A stretch of DNA of 64,000 nt from JBBRBB01 sp038206235 (GTDB lineage Bacteria; Bacteroidota; Bacteroidia; Chitinophagales; Chitinophagaceae): positions 53,014 through 117,013 of the forward strand of contig JBBRBB010000012.1 of the NCBI GenBank assembly GCA_038206235.1, read 5' to 3'. The notes beneath the pieces were generated by a model. The model made no database searches. It saw only the letters and a list, made by a program, of their open reading frames with translations, and was not told where the DNA came from. Position numbers and translations under genes: made by a program. Of this stretch, positions 8,543 to 17,975 are shown one piece after another (the stretch's first letter is position 1; each line of letters opens with the position of its first letter).

Positions 8543-9181
8543 CTACACCTCCACCATAAAACAAAACACTTCTTTTGGGCCGTGCACACCTGTTACAAGC
8601 GTTTTTTCTATATCTGCTGTTCTGCTTGGGCCGGTGGCAAATGTTATAAGCGAGGGTAACCGATTGCCGTATTTTTCTTTCATGAATAATAAGCCGTCTT
8701 TAATATCGTACACTATTTGATTTGCATAAGCAATGCAAATATGTACAGGCGCATAAACGCTGGTGGTTCTGCCGCTTTGCTGTGCACTGCTTAATAAAAT
8801 GCTTCCGGTACGAGCAATTAATAATTCGCAGCCGGTGATAGCAGCATCGCAACCGGCAAGAGAAGTTGTGTAGTTAATAGTAAAGCCATTGGCATTAAGG
8901 TTTTTTTTAAGCACGTCTTCAAGGCAGTAAATATTTTTCCATTTTCTTATTTCAATCAATTCATACAACTGAGCAGCCAATTCTTTTTGATTAAGACAAA
9001 AAGAAAACTTACCTAAAAGGTCAGTAAAATTTTTTGCAAACTCAATTTCAATTTCCGGGTGGCGGGAAACAAAAATATTTTCTGAGCCTTCGTTTTGTGC
9101 AAACGGAACAGGCACCGGTTTACCAAGCGCCTGACGTATTTTTTTAAGAATATTTTCTTTGGCTGAGGGTTCCTGCATCAC
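8543..9181 (-). CDS. LUD domain protein, LutC/YkgG type
   Basis: 212 aa, cytoplasmic. The LUD family includes LutC, one of three proteins for L-lactate oxidation to pyruvate. The C-terminus FATGPSRTADIEKTLVTGVHG is the family signature, with LIARTGSILLSS in the middle. LutA and LutB are not nearby. The start lies 3 nt after the ftsH stop, so it is cotranscribed with ftsH, an arrangement suggesting a general housekeeping role rather than a dedicated lactate operon. A second Met follows at residue 2. Lactate function is not shown. Confidence 0.85.
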   Translation of the reverse strand: MMQEPSAKENILKKIRQALGKPVPVPFAQNEGSENIFVSRHPEIEIEFAKNFTDLLGKFSFCLNQKELAAQLYELIEIRKWKNIYCLEDVLKKNLNANGFTINYTTSLAGCDAAITGCELLIARTGSILLSSAQQSGRTTSVYAPVHICIAYANQIVYDIKDGLLFMKEKYGNRLPSLITFATGPSRTADIEKTLVTGVHGPKEVFCFMVEV

Positions 9182-9184
9182 CTG

Positions 9185-11254
9185 TTAGCTTTCTTTGTGA
9201 ACAGGAATGTTTACGCTGCTATCGTAGGGGGGAACACCAGCACTGATTGCACCGGTTTCATGATGGGTTTCTTCAGTTCCGTTCTCGCTTACATCGAGTA
9301 ATTTCTTTTCTTCGAATGGGCGCTTGCCTATTAATGCTTCTACATCACTTTGAAAAAGCACTTCTTTTTTCAATAATTCTTTTGCAAGAATTTCTACCTG
9401 CGGCTTCTTTTCAACTAATAATTTTTTTGTTGTTTCATAAGCCTGCACAATTAACTTCCTTACTTCTTCATCAATGATTTTTCCGGTTTCTTCACTATAT
9501 GGTTTTGTGAAAGTATTGTCCATCGCGGGGTCATAAAAACTAATGTTTCCTATTTTGTCATTCATTCCATACACGGTAATCATAGAATATGCCATGCGTG
9601 TAATTTGCTGCAGGTCATTCGATGCGCCTGTTGAAATTTTACCAAAGAAAATTTCTTCAGATGCTCTGCCGCCCAGCGTCATACATATCTGGTCCATTAA
9701 CTGGTCTGTGTTATACAGGTATTGCTCTTTAGCAGTGTACTGTGCATATCCCAAAGCCGCTGTGCCGCGGGGCACAATTGTTACTTTTAAAAGCGGGTAA
9801 GCATGTTCTAAAAACCATCCGCAAATTGCATGACCGGCTTCGTGATAGGCGATGATTTCTTTTTCTTCGGGGAGAATAATTTTATTTTTCTTTTCCAGTC
9901 CGCCAATCACTCTGTCAATTGCATCCTGGAAATCACTCATGTCAACACTTTCTTTTCCTTTACGTGCGGCAATTAATGCAGCTTCATTACAAACGTTGGC
10001 AATATCTGCACCCGCAAAGCCCGGAGTTTGTTCAGCCAACTTATGAACATCGAGTTTTTGAGAAACTTTAATAGGTTTCAGATGCACTTTTAAAATATCT
10101 TCTCTTCCTTTTACATCAGGTCTGTCAATTGAGATTTGCCGGTCGAAGCGGCCGGGGCGAAGTAAAGCGCTGTCAAGTACGTCTGGTCTATTAGTAGCAG
10201 CGAGAATAATGATACCACTTTCACCACCAAAGCCATCCATTTCAACCAATAGCTGGTTTAAGGTATTTTCTCTTTCATCGTTACTCATAATGGCGCTTCT
10301 GCCACGGGTGCGGCCTATTGCATCAATCTCATCAATAAAAATGATGCAGGGAGATTTTTCTCTTGCCTGCTTAAATAAATCTCTTACGCGGCTTGCCCCA
10401 ACGCCTACAAACATTTCTACAAAATCGCTGCCGCTAAGACTAAAGAACGGAACCTGGGCTTCACCTGCCATAGCTTTAGCGAGTAAGGTTTTTCCCGTAC
10501 CGGGGGGACCTATTAATAATGCACCTTTAGGTATTTTACCGCCAAGAGCCGTATATTTTTTTGGATTTTTTAAAAAGTCAACAATCTCCATCACTTCCAC
10601 TTTGGCTTCATCTAAACCGGCAACATCTGCAAAAGTGATATTTACTTTAGTTCCTTTATCAAATAACTGCGCTCTCGATTTGCCAATATTAAAAATACCA
10701 CCGGGGCCACCGCCGCCACCGGGACCGCCTACTTTTCTCATAACCAAAATCCACAGCCCAACAAACACAAGCAATGTGAGTAAGGTACTGGCAAGCTGCC
10801 CAAACCATTCCCCTTCATTATGAACTGTGGTTGGAATTTCAGATAAGTGATTGTCTTTGTAAAATTGGGTTAAGCCGCTTCGAAAGCCCTGCCAATCTTC
10901 TACCTCAAATTCGAAGATAGGCGCTGTTGTATCTGAAGGAGTGCTTTTTAACTGGGCTTTGTAAAAACGTTTGTTGAGGCTATCGGCATATATATATATT
11001 CTTACGGTTTGCTTATTTCTTATAATGTCTAATTTTTTAACATCGCCCTGCAAAAGCATTTCCTGTTTAAATTCCTGCTCGGTAGTTTGTTTTGGATCAG
11101 AGGTATTGAAAGGCAAAAATTTATACCCGATGAGAACAATTGCAAAAATTGCATAGACCCAGTAAATACTAAATTTGGGGCCTTTTTTTTGCCCCCTGTC
11201 ATCGTTTCCTTTATCAAAAAGATTCGGTTTTATTTGTTTGTCATCCTGTGCCAT
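9185..11254 (-). CDS. ftsH: ATP-dependent zinc metalloprotease FtsH
   Basis: 689 aa. A membrane-anchored AAA+ protease that degrades misfolded membrane proteins and short-lived regulators. Transmembrane segments lie at about 29-48 and 153-172. Then come a Gly-rich linker (176-187), Walker A GPPGTGKT (249-256), Walker B IIFIDEID (304-311), the SRH region, and the zinc site HEAGH (471-475) with Asp547 as third ligand. All catalytic residues are present and the length is normal. It sits in an rsfS-ftsH-LUD operon, 62 nt after rsfS. Confidence 0.98.
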   Translation of the reverse strand: MAQDDKQIKPNLFDKGNDDRGQKKGPKFSIYWVYAIFAIVLIGYKFLPFNTSDPKQTTEQEFKQEMLLQGDVKKLDIIRNKQTVRIYIYADSLNKRFYKAQLKSTPSDTTAPIFEFEVEDWQGFRSGLTQFYKDNHLSEIPTTVHNEGEWFGQLASTLLTLLVFVGLWILVMRKVGGPGGGGGPGGIFNIGKSRAQLFDKGTKVNITFADVAGLDEAKVEVMEIVDFLKNPKKYTALGGKIPKGALLIGPPGTGKTLLAKAMAGEAQVPFFSLSGSDFVEMFVGVGASRVRDLFKQAREKSPCIIFIDEIDAIGRTRGRSAIMSNDERENTLNQLLVEMDGFGGESGIIILAATNRPDVLDSALLRPGRFDRQISIDRPDVKGREDILKVHLKPIKVSQKLDVHKLAEQTPGFAGADIANVCNEAALIAARKGKESVDMSDFQDAIDRVIGGLEKKNKIILPEEKEIIAYHEAGHAICGWFLEHAYPLLKVTIVPRGTAALGYAQYTAKEQYLYNTDQLMDQICMTLGGRASEEIFFGKISTGASNDLQQITRMAYSMITVYGMNDKIGNISFYDPAMDNTFTKPYSEETGKIIDEEVRKLIVQAYETTKKLLVEKKPQVEILAKELLKKEVLFQSDVEALIGKRPFEEKKLLDVSENGTEETHHETGAISAGVPPYDSSVNIPVHKES

Positions 11255-11316
11255 AATATATCAATCTTCACAATATAATAATTATTTCACTTAGTTTGTT
11301 TTCTTTACAAGAAAGA

Positions 11317-11718
11317 TTAATCATTGTGCTGAAGCAAGTGGCCATCACTCCACATTTCTTCCAGTTTATAAAATTCACGTACCTGCGGCAGCATTATATG
11401 CACTACTATATTTATGTAGTCTATAAGCACCCAGTGCAATGTGCGATAGCCTTCGTGCCTGTAACGTATTTCACCACATTCTTTCTTAACCTTTTCTTCT
11501 ACAAAATCGGCAATAGCCTTTATTTGCGTGGTGCTGGCAGCCTGGCAAATTATGAAAAAATCAGTCACGGCTTCGGGTATTTTTCTAAGATCGAGTGATA
11601 AAATATTTTCACCTTTTTTTTCCCGAATAGCTTTTATAACAGATTTGAAAATTTTTGAGTTCGTGGTAAGCTTTGAACTTCTTCTCTTATGGCTGGTTAA
11701 TAAAGGTAGTGGTGTCAA
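11317..11718 (-). CDS. rsfS: Ribosomal silencing factor RsfS
   Basis: 133 aa. RsfS binds ribosomal protein uL14 on the large subunit and blocks subunit joining when nutrients are short. Family features: KSVIKAIREKKGENI, DLRKIPEAVTDFFIICQA, and the C-terminal HWVLIDYINIVVHIMLPQVREFYKLEEMW. The N-terminal 20 residues are a basic extension of the kind found in Bacteroidota. First gene of the rsfS-ftsH-LUD operon, divergent from birA with a 138-nt gap that holds both promoters. Confidence 0.95.
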   Translation of the reverse strand: MTPLPLLTSHKRRSSKLTTNSKIFKSVIKAIREKKGENILSLDLRKIPEAVTDFFIICQAASTTQIKAIADFVEEKVKKECGEIRYRHEGYRTLHWVLIDYINIVVHIMLPQVREFYKLEEMWSDGHLLQHND

Positions 11719-11856
11719 AAATAATATAAACTGTTTTTTGTAATTAATTAATGTTTATGTTTCGCTGCCCGATTAGAGTAGCTGTATGAAAATTTTCTGC
11801 AAAACTATTTTACTTTTTGTTTCAATCAATTTAGATTCGCAAAAATAGCATTTCTT

Positions 11857-12618
11857 TTGGCTATCAAAATTTTCAATCAAAATATAGGAAACCCCTTCAT
11901 AGAATTACAGGCAGTTGAAAGTACCAACAACTATGCCATGCAACAGCTTCAAAATAATATGGCAACTCATGGCGCCTGCTTTTTTGCGCACACACAAACA
12001 GCAGGCAAAGGGCAAAGACTTAAACAATGGATAAGCGAAGCTGGCCAAAACATAACACTCTCTGTATTGCTTGATACCACTGGGCTGAGCGTTTCACAAC
12101 TTTTTGAAATTAGTGTTGTGGTTGCTGTGGCTGCTCACGATTTTTTTAATTCGTACGCTTTACACGCAACCTATATAAAATGGCCAAATGATATTTATTG
12201 GTGCGACAGAAAGGCAGGAGGTATTTTAATTGAAAATATTATAAGAGGCAATAAGTGGCAGTTTGGTGTTGCTGGCATTGGACTTAATATTAATCAAACT
12301 AATTTTCCACCGCAGCTTTTAAATCCTGTATCATTAAAACAAATTACAGGAAAAAATTACGATGTGATTGTGATGGCTAAAGAGCTTTGCAATTATATAC
12401 AAAGCCGGTATACCCAGTTGCTGCAAAATGGTTTTAAGGATTTACTGCATTATTATAATGCCGCATTATATAAAAAAAATGAGACAGTGAAATTAAAAAA
12501 AGAACAAACAGTTTTTTTCTGTATTGTTAAAGAGGTGAATGAATACGGGCAATTAATTACGGAAGGCACTTCAAAAGAAAGTTTTGAATTTGGAGAAGTT
12601 GAGTGGCTTATTGGTTAA
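11857..12618 (+). CDS. birA: Biotin--[acetyl-CoA-carboxylase] ligase
   Basis: 253 aa. It attaches biotin to the acceptor lysine of acetyl-CoA carboxylase. The catalytic core shows ESTNNYAM, the biotinyl-AMP loop TAGKGQ, KWPNDIYW, KAGGILIEN and GIGLNINQ. There is no N-terminal helix-turn-helix, so it is a class I ligase that does not itself repress transcription. The start is TTG 11857; the conserved FIELQAVESTNNYAM begins soon after and no upstream ATG is in frame. Its end overlaps the convergent DUF4157-like gene by 4 nt. Confidence 0.93.
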   Translation: MAIKIFNQNIGNPFIELQAVESTNNYAMQQLQNNMATHGACFFAHTQTAGKGQRLKQWISEAGQNITLSVLLDTTGLSVSQLFEISVVVAVAAHDFFNSYALHATYIKWPNDIYWCDRKAGGILIENIIRGNKWQFGVAGIGLNINQTNFPPQLLNPVSLKQITGKNYDVIVMAKELCNYIQSRYTQLLQNGFKDLLHYYNAALYKKNETVKLKKEQTVFFCIVKEVNEYGQLITEGTSKESFEFGEVEWLIG

Positions 12619-12932
12619 AGAAATTTTATTCCGTTTAATATTTCATTGTCATTTTCTTTTTCTCTTGCTTCTGCTTCAAATTTATTGTTGAAATAACCTT
12701 TTCTGCTGCATTCAAATAGATAGAGCAAGATAAATTTAAAAAAGCCTGTGCGCTGGTATTGCAGCACGTGCGCTACTTCATGGCTTACCCACTTACGGTC
12801 TTTCAAAAAATCAATTCTGCTGCAATTGTATAAATGAATAGTATTGCCGAAAACAATTGCAATGGTGCTTGCTTTCATAATTCTGGCTGCAAGCTTTGCG
12901 GTAAGAGAGTTTGGCTTAATGGTAATTTGCAT
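12615..12932 (-). CDS. Small HExxH metallopeptidase-like protein (DUF4157-like)
   Basis: 105 aa. The centre reads WVSHEVAHVLQYQ, with H51-E52-V-A-H55 giving a zinc-binding HExxH, followed by a hydrophobic stretch and an FEAEAREKEND segment that may supply the third ligand. The pattern matches the short DUF4157/eCIS-core-type proteins annotated in Bacteroidota. Substrate and real peptidase activity are unknown. No signal peptide is seen. It sits between birA (convergent, overlapping by 4 nt) and bcp (same strand, 57 nt away). Confidence 0.65.
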   Translation of the reverse strand: MQITIKPNSLTAKLAARIMKASTIAIVFGNTIHLYNCSRIDFLKDRKWVSHEVAHVLQYQRTGFFKFILLYLFECSRKGYFNNKFEAEAREKENDNEILNGIKFL

Positions 12933-12989
12933 ACGAGCAAAATCTGTATAGAAATTTTCAATGTTTAAAAATTAAGGAGACAAATATTT

Positions 12990-13445
12990 TTATTTCATCG
13001 CTTCCATAATTTCTTCTGCATGCTGCTTGTTTTTTGGGCGGAAAAATATTTTTTTAATAATCCCTTTCTCATCAATTACAAAAGTGGTACGATGCACACC
13101 CATGTATGTATTACCGAATAATTCCTTCTCTCCCCAAACACCGTATTTATTTATGATTTTATGCGATGGGTCAGCGATTAATATAAATGGAAGATTGAAT
13201 TTTGCTTCAAATTTCCGGTGCTTGTTTTCGTCATCGGGGCTTACACCGATTACCTCAAAACCATTCTTCTTTAGCAGCCCATAATTATCTCTGAGATTAC
13301 AGGCTTGTATAGTGCAGGTTGGTGTATCATCTTCAGGATAAAAATAGAGAACCACTTTTTTCCCTTTAAAATCTGCAAGTGATATGCTATTACCATTTTG
13401 ATCTTTTCCGTTAAACGCCGGAGCTTTGTTACCTTCTTTCAGCAC
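12990..13445 (-). CDS. bcp: Thioredoxin-dependent thiol peroxidase (Bcp/PrxQ)
   Basis: 151 aa peroxiredoxin that reduces hydrogen peroxide and organic hydroperoxides with electrons from thioredoxin. The active-site region FYPEDDTPTCTIQACNLRD carries the peroxidatic Cys44 and, five residues on, the resolving Cys49, typical of the alpha-helix-linked PrxQ group. Full length, cytoplasmic. It lies 31 nt downstream of the M23 peptidase gene and may share its transcript. Confidence 0.95.
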   Translation of the reverse strand: MLKEGNKAPAFNGKDQNGNSISLADFKGKKVVLYFYPEDDTPTCTIQACNLRDNYGLLKKNGFEVIGVSPDDENKHRKFEAKFNLPFILIADPSHKIINKYGVWGEKELFGNTYMGVHRTTFVIDEKGIIKKIFFRPKNKQHAEEIMEAMK

Positions 13446-13476
13446 AAGAATAATTTTTTTAAATGAATGAAGTGGT

Positions 13477-15198
13477 TTATTGTTTCACAAACGAAAAAAT
13501 TTTAGTTGTTTTATTTCCCGCCGCATCAGTTACTGTAATGTTTAATTCGTGTTTTCCTCCCGGGCAAAGCCCATCAAATTTATATATAAAATAATCTCCC
13601 TTTTTGGAAAACAATAACCATTGCCCTTCCGCTTCGCCGCGAAAGGAATCAATTTTTTCTAAATTATCAGTACACTTTATAATCAGGTTTTGGGTTTCAT
13701 AAAAAACACTGTCTTTCGGCCAACGAATAATTGTAATTGCAGGAGGAATCGTATCAACGAGTAATCTAATCTTTCCAAGCTTATTAAAATTTCCCTGCAT
13801 CCAATCTCCCTCCCACTCTCCTTTCATTATGTATTTACGATTATCACTTGAAAGCTGCATCACAGTTTTATCACGCAGGGGATTGTTTGCAGGCAAAGTT
13901 GTTTTTATTAAAATATCATAATCATCATGCACGGGAACAGATGCGTTGTGAAGGTTTATAAAAGGTGAGACCTGATTCGATTCAGTGCCCGGAAGTTCTG
14001 TTAGCATAAAAGGAACTGTATCATAAAAAGCAAGTTCACTAAACTTAACTTTTGATTTGCTGCCTGTAAGCTGATTTATTTTGTTAGGTACGCAAAGAAT
14101 ACTATTTGATGGATAGGTAAAATTTTTTTGAAGCGCTGCATTGTATTTAATATTAAAATGAATAACGCTTGTATTGCCGCTTACATCAGAAATTAAAATT
14201 TTAATATTATGGGTTGATGTATCATTAAGTGTGATGATTCCGTTTGAACCCGCTTCTGAAAATATAGGCAAGTGATTGCCGGGCAGCGTTGATAAATGCT
14301 GAATCCTTTTCCTCGTGGTTATCCATTTTGTGTAATCAATACAAGCATTTACATATCGCGAATCTTCATAAGAAAAATTATTGAGCGTAAAAGCATGCAA
14401 TAAAGAATCATCCAGCCAGAGCTCGGCCTGATAAATGCCAAACAAAAACGGCGAGCCATTGTTTTTATCTTCTGCCTGTATACCAAAGCTTATAAGCGGC
14501 GAGCCAACTTCTATAATTTTTTTTACACTGGTATATTCATTATTCTTGTAACGAATGGGTATTTGATTTGCGGGCAATGTGTAAGTACTGTACTGCCTGC
14601 TATACCAATACAATCCAAAAACTTTTGGCGCAATATCATCAGGAATGTAAAAGCCGAATAATTCCGGGTTCAAATTATTGCCCGTTTCATTATCATACAC
14701 TTCAAAATGAAGATGCGGACCCTGCGATGCGCCAGTGCTTCCGCTGAATGCAATAAACTGTCCCTTTCTTACCACAAATTTATTGGCGCTCAAATAAAAA
14801 TCCTGCTCCCAGCTTTCATCTGCATATTGTTTCAGCTTTACATATTCTTCTAACTGCGGATAAAAAGTATTGAGATGCCCATACAGCGTTGTGTATCCGC
14901 TGGTGTGCGTAATGTATATGGCTTTGCCATAACCATACTTTTCAATTTTTATCCGGCTGATATACCCATCTGCCACCGTAAACACAGGAAGATTTTCTTT
15001 GTTCTGTGTGCGTATATCAAGCCCCATGTGAAAATGGTCGGTGCGTATCTCGCCAAAGTTTGCAGCTAATTGCAGCGGAATATTTAGCGGGCTGCCGAAA
15101 TAATCATGCGAACGAAGCGGGCTTTTGCTTTGAGCATTCGCATTACCTGTAAAAAAAATACAGAAAAATATCGTTGCTAAAAAAGCTGTTGTCTTCAT
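13477..15198 (-). CDS. M23 family metallopeptidase (LytM-type), secreted
   Basis: 573 aa from ATG 15198 (a TTG three codons earlier is less likely because the ATG starts the signal peptide MKTTAFLATIFFCIFF). LytM zinc residues are present: H57-M-G-L-D61 and H162-L-H164. M23 enzymes cleave peptidoglycan cross-bridges. Residues 180-573 form a long C-terminal region, probably beta-sandwich domains, typical of Bacteroidota M23 proteins and perhaps binding the cell wall. The partial HMGLD/PHLHFE pair suggests an active enzyme. Upstream of bcp. Confidence 0.9.
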   Translation of the reverse strand: MKTTAFLATIFFCIFFTGNANAQSKSPLRSHDYFGSPLNIPLQLAANFGEIRTDHFHMGLDIRTQNKENLPVFTVADGYISRIKIEKYGYGKAIYITHTSGYTTLYGHLNTFYPQLEEYVKLKQYADESWEQDFYLSANKFVVRKGQFIAFSGSTGASQGPHLHFEVYDNETGNNLNPELFGFYIPDDIAPKVFGLYWYSRQYSTYTLPANQIPIRYKNNEYTSVKKIIEVGSPLISFGIQAEDKNNGSPFLFGIYQAELWLDDSLLHAFTLNNFSYEDSRYVNACIDYTKWITTRKRIQHLSTLPGNHLPIFSEAGSNGIITLNDTSTHNIKILISDVSGNTSVIHFNIKYNAALQKNFTYPSNSILCVPNKINQLTGSKSKVKFSELAFYDTVPFMLTELPGTESNQVSPFINLHNASVPVHDDYDILIKTTLPANNPLRDKTVMQLSSDNRKYIMKGEWEGDWMQGNFNKLGKIRLLVDTIPPAITIIRWPKDSVFYETQNLIIKCTDNLEKIDSFRGEAEGQWLLFSKKGDYFIYKFDGLCPGGKHELNITVTDAAGNKTTKIFSFVKQ

Positions 15199-15334
15199 TC
15201 GAAACAAATGTATGGTTAGCTGAATTAAGAAATTTTACAGATGTGAATAAGTGAAAAACTTTTAAAATATTTAGCAGAAGTCTTAAAATTACTGAGCTTA
15301 TTATTTATTTTACCCAACTACAATTTATTAACCA

Positions 15335-15342
15335 TAAATTTG
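15335..15342 (+). promoter_or_regulatory. Candidate Bacteroidota -7 element before the M1 peptidase
   Basis: TAAATTTG matches the Bacteroidota -7 consensus TAnnTTTG and lies 34 nt before the ATG. No convincing TTG -33 element is seen at the right distance, so this is tentative. Confidence 0.35.
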
Positions 15343-15375
15343 TTATCCCTTTAATTTTTATAAAATGTTAGCGCC

Positions 15376-17097
15376 ATGAAAAAATTTATAATTATTTTAC
15401 CTGCCCTTGTGTTTTCTTCAAAAATATTTTCACAGCACAATGAATCGTGTAAAGATGTATTTAGTATTCCTAATATGGAGAGGCAACAATTTGAAAAAAG
15501 AAATAATTTAAAAATAGAGTCTTTGGCCTCATCTAATTTTACCGTTCATTATTATCGCTGCGAATGGATAATTGACCCTGCTGTTCGCTACATTGATGGA
15601 AAAATCACTTCAAAATTTATAACTACCTTTGCAACCAATCACATTGTATTTGATTTTACGAACAGGCTCACTGTTGACAGCATCATATTCAGAAATAAGA
15701 AAACCAATTTCACACAATCTGCAAGCAAAACACTCACCATTCATTTTCCGGTAACCATAAAAAAAAATAGAAAAGATTCGGTAACTATTTTTTATCATGG
15801 AGTGCCACCCATTAGCGGCGATTTTACCGGAGGCTTTGTTAAATCATCTCATAATGGCACGCCTGTTATCTGGACGCTTAGTGAACCTTACAATGCGCAG
15901 GACTGGTGGCCATGCCGTAATGGATTAGATGATAAAGCAGACAGTATAGACATTTATATTACGCACCCATCGCAATATAAAGCATCGAGCAATGGACTGC
16001 TGCAAAGTGAAACAGCGAATGGCTCTATGACTACCTCGTGGTACAAACATCGCTACCCCATCGCTTCGTACTTAGTGGCGCTTGCTGTTACTAATTACAG
16101 TGTGTACACAAGAACAGTAACGATTGATGACACTACGCTGCCGGTGATATCTTATATATATCCTGAAGACCTTAGCTATTTTCAAACCTATACTTATTTT
16201 GTTTTGAATGCGTTGAAGCTGTACAGCGATACGTTTGGCAATTATCCTTATTTAAAAGAGAGATATGGGCAAACACAATTCGGCTTTGGCGGAGGCATGG
16301 AGCATCAAACAAATTCTTTTGTTGTGAGTGCCGGAGAAAATTTAGTAACGCATGAATTAGGGCACCAATGGTTTGGTGATAAAGTAACCTGCGGCAGCTG
16401 GCGGGATATATGGCTGAATGAAGGCTTTGCCACTTACATGGCTGATTTTTTTTACACAAAAAATTTTGATACTGCTTACTATGATGATTATGTAAATGGC
16501 GACCTTGCTTATGTTGTTTCGCAGCCCGATGGCTCGGTTTGGGTTGATGATACAACTAACAGCGGCCGCATCTTTGATGGAAGGCTAAGTTATGATAAAG
16601 GAGCTTTTCTGCTGCGAATGCTGCAATCTACTTTGGGTGATAGTATATTCTTTGAAGGGCTGCGCCATTATCTCACGGACCCCAAGCTTGCTTACGGCTT
16701 TGCTGTTACTGCAGACCTGCAGCGAAACCTGGAAGATGTAAGCGGCCTTAACCTTGACTACTTTTTTAATCAATGGTTTTATGGGCAGGGGTATCCATCC
16801 GTCACTGTAAAATGGCGCCAGGCTGCAGACGGCAGAGTTGGTTTAAAGGTTAGCCAAACAACATCTCACCCATCGGTATCATTTTTCAGAATGTCTCTTC
16901 CCATTACATTAAAAAATGGAAGTCTTGAAAAAAAGATTGTAATAGAGAATACTCAAAACAATCAATATTTTAAGCTTAAAGATCCCGGCTTTGAAGTGAA
17001 GGAAATTTTAATTGACCCTGATAAATATTTTATAACAAAGGATAATAAGGTTTTTAAAGCTAAAGTTCCTTTTGCAGCGGATGAAGCGTATTATTAA
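15376..17097 (+). CDS. M1 family zinc aminopeptidase, secreted
   Basis: 573 aa with a signal peptide ending at KIFSQ. The M1 signatures are intact: the exopeptidase loop GGGMEH (305-310), zinc site HELGH (326-330) and the downstream Glu349 in NEGFATYMADF. Such enzymes trim N-terminal residues from peptides, here in the periplasm or outside. It lacks the long C-terminal HEAT-like domain of PepN and carries no type IX sorting signal. Together with the M23 and S9 genes it suits a peptide-scavenging life. It is monocistronic, followed by a 500-nt spacer. Confidence 0.92.
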   Translation: MKKFIIILPALVFSSKIFSQHNESCKDVFSIPNMERQQFEKRNNLKIESLASSNFTVHYYRCEWIIDPAVRYIDGKITSKFITTFATNHIVFDFTNRLTVDSIIFRNKKTNFTQSASKTLTIHFPVTIKKNRKDSVTIFYHGVPPISGDFTGGFVKSSHNGTPVIWTLSEPYNAQDWWPCRNGLDDKADSIDIYITHPSQYKASSNGLLQSETANGSMTTSWYKHRYPIASYLVALAVTNYSVYTRTVTIDDTTLPVISYIYPEDLSYFQTYTYFVLNALKLYSDTFGNYPYLKERYGQTQFGFGGGMEHQTNSFVVSAGENLVTHELGHQWFGDKVTCGSWRDIWLNEGFATYMADFFYTKNFDTAYYDDYVNGDLAYVVSQPDGSVWVDDTTNSGRIFDGRLSYDKGAFLLRMLQSTLGDSIFFEGLRHYLTDPKLAYGFAVTADLQRNLEDVSGLNLDYFFNQWFYGQGYPSVTVKWRQAADGRVGLKVSQTTSHPSVSFFRMSLPITLKNGSLEKKIVIENTQNNQYFKLKDPGFEVKEILIDPDKYFITKDNKVFKAKVPFAADEAYY

Positions 17098-17597
17098 ACG
17101 GCTATTCAAATTTTTATATAGTTTGAAAATTGCAAAGAGCTTTACTTGCTGTCTTAATCAAAAATAAATGCGGCTCAAAGTATGAATGTTATAGAAGCCT
17201 GTTCAGATCTTGAAAAGCTTACTACGTTTGATGTGTTTAAGCAAAGGAGGATGAATGTAAGCATCTTACTTCAACGTTTCTACTACAACCATTTTTTAAA
17301 CTGAGGATTGAATGTGAAACCGAGCTTAGTAAAAAACTCTGTAGATTTATTGAGGTACTTTCACGGTTAAATTCACGAAAATTTTTGTTGCCATAATTGT
17401 GTTGTTTTTGTTTGATAAATAATTTTAATGTCTTGGAAGCTGTTTAAAAATGACATTATAAATTTCGTACGGTATTATTCAAACCTCACAGGTCTGGCAG
17501 ACCTGTGAGGTTTTGTTATCTGGGAAAATTCAAGTAAAGATTAATTGCTTTCATTTGTTTGTTTTTATAATTAATAAAAAAGTTTTCAAAAACATAT
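17098..17597. other. 500-nt spacer with a CCTCACAGG hairpin
   Basis: No recognisable gene. A 40-codon frame (17182-17304, MNVIEACSDLEKL...) has no family resemblance I can name and may be chance or a gene scrap. The one clear structure is the perfect hairpin at 17481-17513. Confidence 0.5.
17481..17513. repeat. AAACCTCACAGGT hairpin repeat, copy 1
   Basis: Perfect 15-base arms AAACCTCACAGGTCT / AGACCTGTGAGGTTT around GGC. A second copy with 13-base arms lies at 18778-18810, both preceded by aTTC. This is a dispersed intergenic palindrome type seen in Bacteroidota. It could act as a bidirectional terminator: a short T-run follows on the + side. Confidence 0.7.
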
Positions 17598-17966
17598 TTA
17601 AATGATTGGTTTATTTTTTTCGATAACATACGATCTCATCTCTTTAATTTTTCCATCTTGCAAACGATAGATATCAAAGAAAAATGCATCAAACATGCCT
17701 CCGTCTTTTTTACGGCATTGAACTTCACCCTCTACGGCTGCATAATCGCCGTCTGCAATTTCAGTTTTAATTGTTATGACGGGTGCACCTTCAAAATTCT
17801 CATTATTTATTTCTTTGCGAAATGCATCTTTACCCACATGAGAAAACGTACCCGGCATATCCCAGCAAACATCATCTGCTACATGCAATAAAATTTTTTC
17901 TATATCATCTTCTGCAAAGCCTTCATTTACTTTGCGGATAATTTCTTTTGTTTGATGTCATGACAT
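17598..17966 (-). pseudogene. SnoaL-like (NTF2 fold) protein with TGA at codon 3
   Basis: The coding frame reads ...TKEIIRKVNEGFAEDDIEKILLHVADDVCW... to ...MRSYVIEKNKPII, a SnoaL-like fold protein of about 120 aa. The natural start ATG (17964-17966) is followed in frame by TCA and then TGA (17958-17960), with the family sequence resuming at once. The only other in-frame start is a TTG at 17888, which would remove the first helix. Either a nonsense mutation, a sequencing error, or start at a rare codon. The family includes polyketide cyclases and small detoxification enzymes. It lies upstream of nothing on its strand and 9 nt after the VOC gene. Confidence 0.6.
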
Positions 17967-17975
17967 AAATTTTTT

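Noticed and set aside
10209..10823. 204-codon rightward frame
   Set aside because: Antisense to ftsH, which is fully supported by motifs; composition is that of a shadow frame.
16172..16555. 127-codon leftward frame inside the M1 peptidase
   Set aside because: Antisense to the HELGH region of a well supported gene; no family resemblance.
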